Shown piece by piece: positions 7,415 through 15,084 of a stretch of DNA of 24,900 nucleotides. The stretch spans positions 1 to 24,900 of the forward strand of contig CAYMRB010000101.1 in the NCBI GenBank assembly GCA_964392615.1, given 5' to 3'. The number at the start of each line of letters is the position of its first letter. Within the stretch, counting starts at the first letter, position 1. The notes under the pieces are model-generated. The model ran no database searches, was not told where the DNA came from, and saw only the letters and a program-made list of their open reading frames with translations. A program made the position numbers and the translations under genes. The stretch is from CAYMRB01 sp964392615 (GTDB lineage Bacteria; Planctomycetota; UBA8108).

Positions 7415-9310
7415 ATGACACGTCGTCGAGCCTCGTCGAGGCGGATCGAGTTGCCGGACGACGCTCGAAGTGCGACCTTCGTCGTACTCGCGTTGTGCGT
7501 GTACACGTGCATCCTGTTCGCGCCGAATCTGTTCTTCGAGTTCACCTACGACGACTTCATATTCTTCCATCCCGCCGAACACGGCGAAGACGTTCGCTTG
7601 AAGGACCAGGCGCTCGCGGACCCGTCGCTCCTCCTCGACGACGGCCGGTGGATGGGGCGATCGCTTCGCGCCCTGACCCTCGCCTTTGACTACGCGATCT
7701 GGGGCACGAACCCGACCGGCTATCACCTGACGAACATCATCATTCACATAGCGGTCGTCGTCACCATATTCATCTTCTTGAGAGACGCTTTCGGGTCCAA
7801 TGCGTTGGCTGGTCTCGCCGCGCTATTCTTCGCAGTCCACCCGATACACACTGAGGTGGTCGCGAACGTATCCTATCGGAAAGACTCTCTCGCATGCCTC
7901 GTGGGCTTGTGGTGCCTCTTCTTCTCTCGGAGGAAGGCGAAGCCGTGGTTCTGGGTGCTTTCCCTCGTCCTGCTGGGAGTGACGTTTCTGTCGAAAGAGG
8001 TTGTCGGCCTGTGCACCTTCGCGGCGCTCGTCGCGACCGATGTCTTTCTTCGAGAGGAAGGGTCGACAACGCGTCGCAACTGGTGGCCTATCGCGACGTA
8101 TTACTCGATCCTTCTGGCTCTGAGCGCCACCTACATCCTGACCAGCTATGCCGGCAAAGAATGGTGGATCTACCTCCGAGGGTTTTCGGAGACTTCGTCG
8201 AGCCTGACTCTCGGGGACGTCGTCACTCGGTCGATTTGCGCGTTTGGATACAACCTCCGACTGCTCTATGTTCCATGGGGATACGCACCGGAGCATTACC
8301 CACCGTGGGGATTCACGATCAGTGGGAGCGCCCACCTGAGCGAGCCGCTCGCCCACGTCGATCTCTATCTCGGCCTACTCCACATCGTCCTCCTCCCGGT
8401 TCTCGCGGTGCGGCTCCGCCGGTTCAAGACGGCTTCGTGGGGGATCGCCTTTTTCGTGAGTAGCTACTTCGCCTTGACGGGCGCGATCGTCTTCATGCAC
8501 AGGCTGTTTGCCGAGCGCTACCTGTACATGCCGTCCCTGGGGTTCTGTGTCGTCCTGGGGTATATCGTATGGAAGCTGCGACACTCCAGGCGCGGGTTCT
8601 TCCTGTGCTTGATCGGGATCACTGTGACGTTCTCTGTCAGCACAGTGGTGCATTCCCTCTCGTGGCGGGACGATTACCATCTCTGGAAACCTCTCGCCAC
8701 ATCGTCAGGACCGAGACACCCCGACGTCGTGCTCAACTTCACCCATGCGTGCGGATTGACGGGCCGCCACGAAGAAGGCGCGGAGGCCGCGACGCGGTAC
8801 CTTACCCAGACCCGCGGCCGGCTCGTCAAGAACCCCGTCTTCTACAAGAACCTCGCCGGGAACCTGCGAGGCGCCGGGGAGCTCGACAAGTCGACGGCGC
8901 TCCTGGAGGCCGTGCTGCGTTACTTCCCGGATGACGCTGGACTCCAGTTCAGTCTCGGTCTCAACGTCGAGGAATACGCGCGCCGCGGCGATCGAAAGAG
9001 GTCGGGAGAGCTCGCCTCGAAGATCCTCGGTCTGGGAGAGTCCGTCGAGGCCCTGGTACGGTGCCGCGCACATTGCCGGCTGGGTCTGAACGCGCGCGAT
9101 GAGGGTGACTTCCACGCGGCGAAGGATCATCTGACAAGAGCGGTTCAGCTGCACCCGACCGCCGAAGCGCACGTCTGGCTCGCGCAGGTCCATTTCGCTC
9201 TGGGCCGACTGAAGGACGCACAGGAGAATGCCCAGAGAGCACTCCACCTCGATGGACAGAACAGCGCTGCCAGGGAGCTATTGCGTCGCCTCGCGGATCG
9301 AAAGGGGTAG
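7415..9310 (+). CDS. TMTC-like multi-pass membrane protein with C-terminal TPRs (GT-C glycosyltransferase-like)
   Basis: 631 residues from the ATG at 7415, chosen because the hydrophobic part begins soon after; the in-frame GTG at 7325 is an alternative. About ten hydrophobic segments (about 20-410) are followed by TPR-type helices (about 435-625, such as AHVWLAQVHFALGRLKDAQENAQRAL). An Asp pair after the first membrane helix (FTYDD, Asp46/47), the stretch RSLRALTLAFDYAIWG, and HPIHTEVVANVSYRKD (from 142) fit the TMTC/DUF1736-like group. Eukaryotic members are O-mannosyltransferases using dolichol-linked mannose in a GT-C fold with an acidic pair in the first loop. A lipid-linked sugar transferase acting on exported proteins is therefore plausible, but donor and acceptor are unknown. 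Codon use looks less strictly G/C-ending than in neighbouring genes, which may partly reflect the hydrophobic composition. Confidence 0.8.
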   Translation: MTRRRASSRRIELPDDARSATFVVLALCVYTCILFAPNLFFEFTYDDFIFFHPAEHGEDVRLKDQALADPSLLLDDGRWMGRSLRALTLAFDYAIWGTNPTGYHLTNIIIHIAVVVTIFIFLRDAFGSNALAGLAALFFAVHPIHTEVVANVSYRKDSLACLVGLWCLFFSRRKAKPWFWVLSLVLLGVTFLSKEVVGLCTFAALVATDVFLREEGSTTRRNWWPIATYYSILLALSATYILTSYAGKEWWIYLRGFSETSSSLTLGDVVTRSICAFGYNLRLLYVPWGYAPEHYPPWGFTISGSAHLSEPLAHVDLYLGLLHIVLLPVLAVRLRRFKTASWGIAFFVSSYFALTGAIVFMHRLFAERYLYMPSLGFCVVLGYIVWKLRHSRRGFFLCLIGITVTFSVSTVVHSLSWRDDYHLWKPLATSSGPRHPDVVLNFTHACGLTGRHEEGAEAATRYLTQTRGRLVKNPVFYKNLAGNLRGAGELDKSTALLEAVLRYFPDDAGLQFSLGLNVEEYARRGDRKRSGELASKILGLGESVEALVRCRAHCRLGLNARDEGDFHAAKDHLTRAVQLHPTAEAHVWLAQVHFALGRLKDAQENAQRALHLDGQNSAARELLRRLADRKG

Positions 9311-9328
9311 AGGACCCTCGATTTCCGC

Positions 9329-9357
9329 TTGCCCAGCCGCCTCCGCGCCGGTAGCTT
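9329..9357 (+). promoter_or_regulatory. Promoter candidate for the small basic ORF
   Basis: TTGCCC (9329-9334), 17 bases, then TAGCTT (9352-9357). The match is modest (four and three of six), but the spacing is ideal and gives a leader of about 30 bases to the ATG at 9395. Confidence 0.35.
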
Positions 9358-9394
9358 GGGTCGCTTCCCCAAAATCGCAATCGAGGTGTTCGAC

Positions 9395-9505
9395 ATGGCC
9401 CGCAGAAAGCGCAACGGCAAGTTCGCTTGGCGCAGCAAGCGCGCGAACCACGGCAAGGCTCCGGCTCGCGGCAAGTCCCGCGGATGGGGTAAGAAGGCGA
9501 AATAG
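9395..9505 (+). CDS. Small, very basic 36-residue protein
   Basis: ATG at 9395 to TAG at 9503-9505. Residues include MARRKRNGKFAWRSKRANHG at the start and end in GWGKKAK. Fifteen of 36 residues are Lys or Arg and none is acidic; two Trp, one Phe and several Gly are spaced through it. GAGG lies about 10 bases before the ATG, a promoter candidate lies upstream, and a GC-rich inverted repeat follows the stop, so it looks like a free-standing transcription unit. The composition recalls small ribosome-associated proteins such as bTHX, but I cannot claim homology. An RNA- or ribosome-binding role is inference; the downstream neighbour is an rRNA methyltransferase. It could be a chance frame, but the fit of all signals makes this less likely. 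Confidence 0.65.
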   Translation: MARRKRNGKFAWRSKRANHGKAPARGKSRGWGKKAK

Positions 9506-9530
9506 GGCCTGGGCTGACCACGCCCGCCGC

Positions 9531-9547
9531 AGCCATCGACGATGGCT
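9531..9547. terminator. Inverted repeat after the small basic ORF
   Basis: AGCCATCG and CGATGGCT surround a single A; as RNA this gives at least a 6-bp stem with a 5-base loop. It begins 26 bases after the small ORF stop. No T-tract. A terminator is plausible, not certain. Confidence 0.4.
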
Positions 9548-9733
9548 CCCGGCAGCCCATGCCCGCGGAGTTGGAGCCGACCGCTCGCGGCCACTCGACC
9601 GCGGTATCCCCGCGCAGGGCTCGGGGCGGCTCAACTCCGCGCCGCCGCGGCGTTTGCTGGCCCATGCCTGCGGCCGACCAACGCCACGGTCTCGGCAGCT
9701 CGACTCCGCACCCCGCCGCGGCCTTCGAAGCAC
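9548..9733. other. GC-rich leader region before the methyltransferase gene
   Basis: The methyltransferase frame is open upstream through this region, but the translation is Pro/Arg/Ala-rich with no domain, so I treat it as non-coding. No clear promoter or ribosome site is visible. Confidence 0.4.
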
Positions 9734-10921
9734 ATGTCCGTACGCGCCCTCTCGCTATCCGACGATCTCACTCGCCTGCTCGCTGAGGGCGCCGCTTCCA
9801 TCGAGATCTCCCGTCTCCCCGACCGCACGGCCGCGTCCAATGCGGGCGCGTTGCTGTGGTTGATGGACGGCCGCGGCGAGGTGCTCGGCACGGGCCTGGC
9901 CGATCCGGACAACGACGCGGTCCACGTCCTGTCGCGCGAGTCGGTGGGCTCGTTGAGCGCCGACTTCCTGCGCGCCCGCGTGCGCGAGGCCCTCGAGTTT
10001 CGCCGCGCGCTCGGACTCGTCGACGGCGAGTCGGCGTTTCGACTCCTCAACGGCGGCGGCGACGCGCTCGGCGGATTCGCCGCCGACGTGTACGGCGAGT
10101 GGGCCGTGCTCTACGTCCACAGCCGCGGCCTGCTCGGCCTCGGCCGCTCGATCGCGGAGGCGATCGTCGACGTCTGCAACGTACGCGGAGTGGTCGTCAA
10201 GCTCCGCACGCGAGGCGGCGCACGACCCGGCAAGATCAAGCAGCAGGTCGTCGGTGAGGAGCCCGCCGCCGAGCTCACCGCCCTCGAGCTCGGCGTGCCG
10301 TACGAGGTCCACCTGCTGGGCGGCCTCAACGTCGGCCTCTTCTGCGATATGCGCGAGCACCGGAGAAACTTCGCACGCTGGACCGCCGGCCGCCGCGTGC
10401 TCAACACGTTCGCGTACACCGGCGCGTTCTCCGTCACCGCCGCGCGCGCGGGCGCGCAGTCGGTGCGCTCCGTCGATCTGTCGAGCGGCGTCCTGAAGTG
10501 GACGCAGGCGAACTTCCGCCTCTCCGGTCTCGATCCCGACGATGGGCGCTGGTCGTTCGAGGGGTCCGACGTGTTTCGATATCTCGAAGCAGCCGCGAAA
10601 CGCGACGAGCGCTGGGACACGATCATCCTCGACCCGCCGACCTACTCGGCCGCGCGCACCGCGTCGTGGTCGATGAAGAACGACTACCCCGACCTGATCG
10701 CCGCGGCCGCGAGGCTCCTGCCGGACGACGGCGGCATCCTGTGGGTCGCGTCGAACGCCTGGCGCGGCGGACGCCTCGAGAAACCCGTCCAGGAAGGACT
10801 GGCGCGCTGCGGACGCCGCGGCGACGTGCTCGAGACCGGCGGCCTCCCTCCCGACTTCCCGACGCCCGCCTCGGCCCCACTGGCGCGCTACCTTCAGGTC
10901 GTCGTGCTGCGCGTGCGGTGA
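9734..10921 (+). CDS. Class I SAM-dependent rRNA methyltransferase, RlmI/RlmK-like (COG1092 type)
   Basis: 395 residues from the ATG at 9734, about the usual family length. The N-terminal third is a degenerate PUA-like/EEHEAD-type region; RVREALEFRRALG and FRLLNGGGDALGGFAADVYG are typical of the family. The Rossmann methyltransferase domain follows: motif I NTFAYTGAFSVTAARAGA from residue 224, an acidic residue in SVDLSSG (motif II), and motif IV DPPTYS from Asp300. Family members use SAM to make 5-methylcytosine or 7-methylguanine in 23S rRNA; position and base here cannot be told. The start is not firm, because no good Shine-Dalgarno precedes 9734. The gene converges on the kinase gene with only 4 bases between stop codons. 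Confidence 0.85.
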   Translation: MSVRALSLSDDLTRLLAEGAASIEISRLPDRTAASNAGALLWLMDGRGEVLGTGLADPDNDAVHVLSRESVGSLSADFLRARVREALEFRRALGLVDGESAFRLLNGGGDALGGFAADVYGEWAVLYVHSRGLLGLGRSIAEAIVDVCNVRGVVVKLRTRGGARPGKIKQQVVGEEPAAELTALELGVPYEVHLLGGLNVGLFCDMREHRRNFARWTAGRRVLNTFAYTGAFSVTAARAGAQSVRSVDLSSGVLKWTQANFRLSGLDPDDGRWSFEGSDVFRYLEAAAKRDERWDTIILDPPTYSAARTASWSMKNDYPDLIAAAARLLPDDGGILWVASNAWRGGRLEKPVQEGLARCGRRGDVLETGGLPPDFPTPASAPLARYLQVVVLRVR

Positions 10922-10932
10922 CCGCTCACCGC
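10915..10932. terminator. Inverted repeat containing both convergent stop codons
   Basis: GCGGTGA (10915-10921) and TCACCGC (10926-10932) form a perfect 7-bp stem with the loop CCGC. Each arm holds the TGA stop of one gene, methyltransferase on plus and kinase on minus. It could act as a compact two-way terminator, although 7 bp without a T-tract is weak. Confidence 0.4.
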
Positions 10933-13900
10933 TGCACCGTCGAGTTCCCGAGCTGCCGCGGCGCGCGCCAGACGAGGACCTCACCGAACTCGCCGTCCTT
11001 GCCGCCGGCGCTGAATAGCGCCTCGCCGTCGGCGGCGAAGCTCAGACACTTCACCGCGCCACGGTGTCCGTCGAGGACCGCGCGTCGGAGGCCGATCAAT
11101 CCCGCCGAGCCGTCGACGAGGTCCCAGAACGCGATCGTGCCGTCGTCGCTCCCGGTGACGAACGTCTCGCCACCGGGTGAGAAGCAGAGCGCCCAAACCG
11201 CCTGTGTCCCGTGCTTGAACGTCAGCCTCTTGCGCAGCTCGATCGCGTCCCCATCCCTCTCGATGCTCCAAATCCGAATCGAACCGTCCTTGTACGCCGC
11301 GATGAGTCGCTTCGAGTCAGGCGAGACGGTGAAGGCGGATAGAAAGCCGTGGCCTCCGACACTCGTGCGCCCGCAGAGCCGAGGGCGCTCGAGGTCGAAG
11401 AGGTAGAGGCTTCCGCCGATGCCTCCGCGAAGGAAGAGGAGCCTTCGATCGGGCGAGAAGCGCATGTGGAGGGCCTGCGTCACGCTGAGCTCCTCCAGGT
11501 CGAAACGACGCTCGACGCGGACGGCGAATCTGTCCGCAGAGTCCTGTAGCCGCAACACCGCCAGCGACCTCTCGTCGACGGCGGCCAGAAGGGTCGAGTC
11601 TTCGGAGAACTCGACCTCCCGGGGACGAAACTCGTTCGAGCGCCAGAGAAGCTTGAGCGCCTCGCGGCTCCCGGCGCCGCGCAGCACGTCGAGACCGCGG
11701 TCGCTCCCTCCGGCCACGACCCTGCCGTCGGGGGACAACGATCCGCACCTGTACTCGTCGCGGAAACTCCGTGCAGTGCGCTCCTCGATGTGGCCGTCGT
11801 CGAGAACTCGCGAGAAGCGGACGACGAAGGCCGCGTCCGCCGTGACGAGAGTCCCTCGATCGTCGTCCGACGCGACGTGCCAGATCGTGTCCGCGTGGAT
11901 CTCCGTCCGTCGCGGGCGCAGGACCTCGTCGTGGCGCCAGAACCGAACCTCGCCGTCCGCACACGCCGTCGCGAACCCGTCGTCCACGACGTCGATGGCG
12001 AGCAGGCGAGCCGGGTGGCGTTGCACATGGGTCAGCGGAGTCCAGCCGTCGGTCTCGCGGACGATGAGCTCCCCGTCATGTCGCGCACTGATGAATTGGC
12101 GTCCGTCGGCACAGAACGCCGCCGCGGTGATTCTGAAGATGCGCCTCTCGAACGACCGGATCTCCTTCCCACTCGTGGGTTCGAGCACGACGAGTCGCGA
12201 CGGAAACGTATCCCCTATGCCGGTCGCGTAGACCAACGACGAGTCGTCCGGCGAGAAGACCAGCGGGCTTCGGCCGTGAACCGCCGAGATCGGCGTGCTG
12301 AAGGCGAACGCTCGCGATGCGGTGTCCCAGACCTGGAGCGTGTTGGCATGCCTCGTCAAGTGCTTGCCCACCAGCGCCAAGAGAGAACCGCCCTGCGACC
12401 AGGCAATCCGCGTGACGGCGAGGTCGTCGACGAGGCGTGCGGAATCCGTCTGCTTCCCCGCGGCCACGTCCCACGTCACGAATCGACCGTCGAGGTGCCC
12501 CATCGCGAGTCGCGAGCCATCGCTCGAGAAGCGAGCGGATCCGAACCGCGCGTCGCTCGCGCTCGGCTCGGCTCCGAAACGCCGGACCGGCTGACCGCTG
12601 TCGAGCCGGACGAGTCGAATCTCGCCGGAACCGTCGGCGGCGACGGCCAGCAGCTCTCCGGCCGGATCGATGTCCATCGCGTAGCCGGAGCTCACGGGCA
12701 CGTGGCCGATCTGGCGAGCCTCGCGATCGCCGATGTCCCAGATCGTCGGCCCCGCCGGCGTTCGACACACGAGACGCCGCGTCGTGTACGAGAGGAGCAC
12801 TTTGTCGCTGTCGGAGCGAGCCAGCCCGCCGCGCTTCGGTGCCCCGCGCACACGACGGCTCGCATCGTCTCGGTGCAGGAGCCCCCAGAGGTGGTACCAA
12901 GGGAAGTCCCGCAAGTCCGTCTGCCCCTGCCCGGGACGCTGGCTCTCGAGATGCGCGAGGGCGTCGACGGGTCGACTATCTCGCCACGACGCGTACGCGA
13001 GCTCGAGGTGCGTCGCGTACGCGTAGCGTCGATTGAAGCGATCGCGCGCCTCGATCTCGGTGCGGTGCTCGTGCTCGCGGCGTGCGTAGAGAATGCTGGC
13101 GACGACCGTGCCGACGATCAAGAGCGCCGACAACGTCAGCAACGCGGCCGCCGTCGGACGCCGGCGCACCCAGCGCATCGCCCGAGGAATCGCGCCGTGA
13201 CGCCGCGCTCGCACCGGCACGCCGTCGACGAAGCGCTCGAGGTCGTCCGCGAGCTCTGCCGCGGTCGCGTAGCGCTTCTCCGGCGACTTCTCGAGGCACT
13301 TGAGACAGACCGTCTCGATGTCGATCGCCAGCCCCCGGCCCGAGCTGCGCGGCGAGGCCGGCTCCTCGTCGACCAATTGCCGCATCGTGTCGAGCGGGGT
13401 CGCGCCCTCGAATGCGACGCGCCCGGTCAGGAGCTCGTAGAGGATCATCCCGAGCGCATAGACATCGGTCTGGACCGTCGCCGCCCCGGAGCCGTGCACG
13501 GCGAGCTCGGGGGCGAGGTACTTGATCGTGCCGACGACGGCTCCGGTGCGCGTGAGGCCGCCGTCGTCGGAGTGGACGTGCTTGGCGAGGCCGAAGTCCG
13601 TGACGTGCGGAGCTCCCTCCGCGTCGATCATCACGTTGGCCGGCTTGAGATCGCGGTGCAGCACGCCGTACTTGTGCGCATGGTCGACAGCGCGAGCGAT
13701 GTCGGCGATCACGCGTGCGGCGACACGCGGCGCACGCCAGCGCCCGGGATTCACGGAGAGGTCCTGCCCCTCGATGAGCTTCATCGCGAACCACGGGACG
13801 CCGGACTCCTCGCCGACGTCGTAGATCGGCACGATGCCCGCATGGTCGAGCCGCGCAACCGTCTCGGCCTCGCGGCGAAACCGTTCGCGATCCTCGGGGC

Positions 13901-14276
13901 GAGAGAGGGCCCCGCTGACGAGGATCTTCACCGCCACGACGCGGCCGAGCGTTCGATGGCGCGCGCGAAGGACGACGCCCATGCCGCCGCGCCGGATCTC
14001 GCCTAGCACGTCGTAGTCGCCGAGCCGCTCCGGCATGAGAGCGCCCGCGGACGCGTCGGCCCGGTCGTCTGCCTGAACGACGCCGTCGAAGCAGTCCTCG
14101 CTCTCGAAGAACCGGGCGAGCTCGTCGGCGATGTCGGCGTGACGAGCGAGCCATACAGCGCGGTCCACGGCCTCACCGCGCTCCTTCGCCTCGAGGTACT
14201 CGCGTACGACACGGTCGATAACGTCGTCACCGCGTCCCGAGGCCTCGTCCTCCGCCGAGGAGGTCGCGTCGTCCAT
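10926..14276 (-). CDS. Membrane-anchored Ser/Thr protein kinase with WD40-type C-terminal propellers
   Basis: 1116 residues from the ATG at 14276; the preceding TTG is less likely because ATG overlaps the sigma-factor stop as TGATG. An N-terminal segment (about 20-60) has the YLEAKERGEAVDRAVW and ELARFF pattern of planctomycete kinases. The Hanks-type kinase domain covers about 87-352: glycine loop GEIRRGGMGVV (92-102), Lys117 in AVKIL, catalytic HRDLKPAN with Asp209, DFG 227-229, APE 255-257. All catalytic residues are present, so it should be active. A single membrane helix follows at about 374-398. The remaining roughly 700 residues hold WD40-like units, clearest at the C-terminus (GETFVTGSDDGTIAFWDL, KRLIAAYKDGSIRIWSI). 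The kinase is cytoplasmic and the propeller probably external, sensing a ligand or protein. It is co-transcribed with the ECF sigma factor, a likely phosphorylation target. Confidence 0.93.
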   Translation of the reverse strand: MDDATSSAEDEASGRGDDVIDRVVREYLEAKERGEAVDRAVWLARHADIADELARFFESEDCFDGVVQADDRADASAGALMPERLGDYDVLGEIRRGGMGVVLRARHRTLGRVVAVKILVSGALSRPEDRERFRREAETVARLDHAGIVPIYDVGEESGVPWFAMKLIEGQDLSVNPGRWRAPRVAARVIADIARAVDHAHKYGVLHRDLKPANVMIDAEGAPHVTDFGLAKHVHSDDGGLTRTGAVVGTIKYLAPELAVHGSGAATVQTDVYALGMILYELLTGRVAFEGATPLDTMRQLVDEEPASPRSSGRGLAIDIETVCLKCLEKSPEKRYATAAELADDLERFVDGVPVRARRHGAIPRAMRWVRRRPTAAALLTLSALLIVGTVVASILYARREHEHRTEIEARDRFNRRYAYATHLELAYASWRDSRPVDALAHLESQRPGQGQTDLRDFPWYHLWGLLHRDDASRRVRGAPKRGGLARSDSDKVLLSYTTRRLVCRTPAGPTIWDIGDREARQIGHVPVSSGYAMDIDPAGELLAVAADGSGEIRLVRLDSGQPVRRFGAEPSASDARFGSARFSSDGSRLAMGHLDGRFVTWDVAAGKQTDSARLVDDLAVTRIAWSQGGSLLALVGKHLTRHANTLQVWDTASRAFAFSTPISAVHGRSPLVFSPDDSSLVYATGIGDTFPSRLVVLEPTSGKEIRSFERRIFRITAAAFCADGRQFISARHDGELIVRETDGWTPLTHVQRHPARLLAIDVVDDGFATACADGEVRFWRHDEVLRPRRTEIHADTIWHVASDDDRGTLVTADAAFVVRFSRVLDDGHIEERTARSFRDEYRCGSLSPDGRVVAGGSDRGLDVLRGAGSREALKLLWRSNEFRPREVEFSEDSTLLAAVDERSLAVLRLQDSADRFAVRVERRFDLEELSVTQALHMRFSPDRRLLFLRGGIGGSLYLFDLERPRLCGRTSVGGHGFLSAFTVSPDSKRLIAAYKDGSIRIWSIERDGDAIELRKRLTFKHGTQAVWALCFSPGGETFVTGSDDGTIAFWDLVDGSAGLIGLRRAVLDGHRGAVKCLSFAADGEALFSAGGKDGEFGEVLVWRAPRQLGNSTVQR

Positions 14277-14908
14277 CAAGAGACTCCGTCGGCTGTGCCC
14301 AGCTCCCGGCGCAGGCTCTCGAGCCCCCGACGGATGAGTCCGGCGACGGCGTCGGCGCTGCGCTCCATGTCGGCGGCGACCTCCGCGACCGAGAGCGCTC
14401 GAACCCGCTGCAGGACGATCGCGCGACGCTGATCCTCGGGCAGCCGAGAGAGGCCGTCGACGACGCGCGCGGCGAGCTCGGCGCCGGCCGCTCGCGCGCT
14501 GGGTGACGCCTCACGGCCGACCACGAGCCGCTCGAGACGGCTCGAGGACTCGTCGAGCGCGGCCGCGAGCGAGCACTCCCTGCGCAGGTCGCGTCGCGCC
14601 GCGCGATGGTCGCGCAGGACGTTGCGCAGCGTGTTGGCGAGGATCGTGCGCAGCCACGCGGTCGTGCGGCGTTCGCACCCGAGCATCTCCTGCATCGCGG
14701 GGCACCCGCTGCGCTCGGGAGCGCGCAGGAAGCGGTGCGCCTGCATCAAGGTCTCCTGCACGACGTCGGATGGATCGACACGCCGCAGGATCGGCCCGTT
14801 GAGCTCGGTTTCCGCCAGCACGCGCAGGTAGCCACGAAACTGCCCGGGCAGCCACGAATCACTCGGGTCGCCGCTCGCCCCGTCGGGCATCGGAGTTTCC
14901 GCAGCCAT
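14276..14908 (-). CDS. ECF-type RNA polymerase sigma factor (planctomycete type)
   Basis: 210 residues. Region 2 is at about 20-105 with RRVDPSDVVQETLMQAHRFL (42-61), the -10 binding part; region 4 is at about 150-203 with LSRLPEDQRRAIVLQRV and a helix-turn-helix at SVAEVAADMERSADAVAGLI. There is no region 3, as in ECF factors. The DPSDVVQETL form and the kinase partner fit the planctomycete sigma group I recall as Sig-70_plancto1. No anti-sigma gene is adjacent, so control by the coupled kinase is the likely alternative, as known for PknT/EcfP in Vibrio. The ATG at 14908 has AGGGAGG just upstream. Its stop overlaps the kinase start by one base, giving translational coupling. Confidence 0.92.
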   Translation of the reverse strand: MAAETPMPDGASGDPSDSWLPGQFRGYLRVLAETELNGPILRRVDPSDVVQETLMQAHRFLRAPERSGCPAMQEMLGCERRTTAWLRTILANTLRNVLRDHRAARRDLRRECSLAAALDESSSRLERLVVGREASPSARAAGAELAARVVDGLSRLPEDQRRAIVLQRVRALSVAEVAADMERSADAVAGLIRRGLESLRRELGTADGVS

Positions 14909-14942
14909 GGGCCTCCCTCACCGTCACTCCGGATCGCTCTCG

Positions 14943-14971
14943 ATTCTAACGGTCCGGGGAGCGACACCCAA
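14943..14971 (-). promoter_or_regulatory. Promoter candidate for the sigma-kinase operon
   Basis: On the minus strand: TTGGGT (14966-14971), 17 bases, then TAGAAT (14943-14948, five of six -10 consensus bases). The leader to the ATG at 14908 would be about 27 bases. The -35 is weaker (three of six). The region between this and the plus-strand gene at 15085 holds no other gene. Confidence 0.45.
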
Positions 14972-15084
14972 GGGCGCGGAGCCGAAAACGATAGATCTCG
15001 CGACGGTGCGCAGTCCGCCTCGTGTCTAGGTTTGTGGGGGGAAAGGGAGCCCCCTCCATCGACTTCCCGCAGAAAGAGAGTGCC

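Noticed and set aside
11790..14006. 738-codon open frame on the plus strand opposite the kinase
   Set aside because: The kinase motifs on the minus strand are complete and the plus-strand translation has no recognisable domain; it is a mirror of codon bias.
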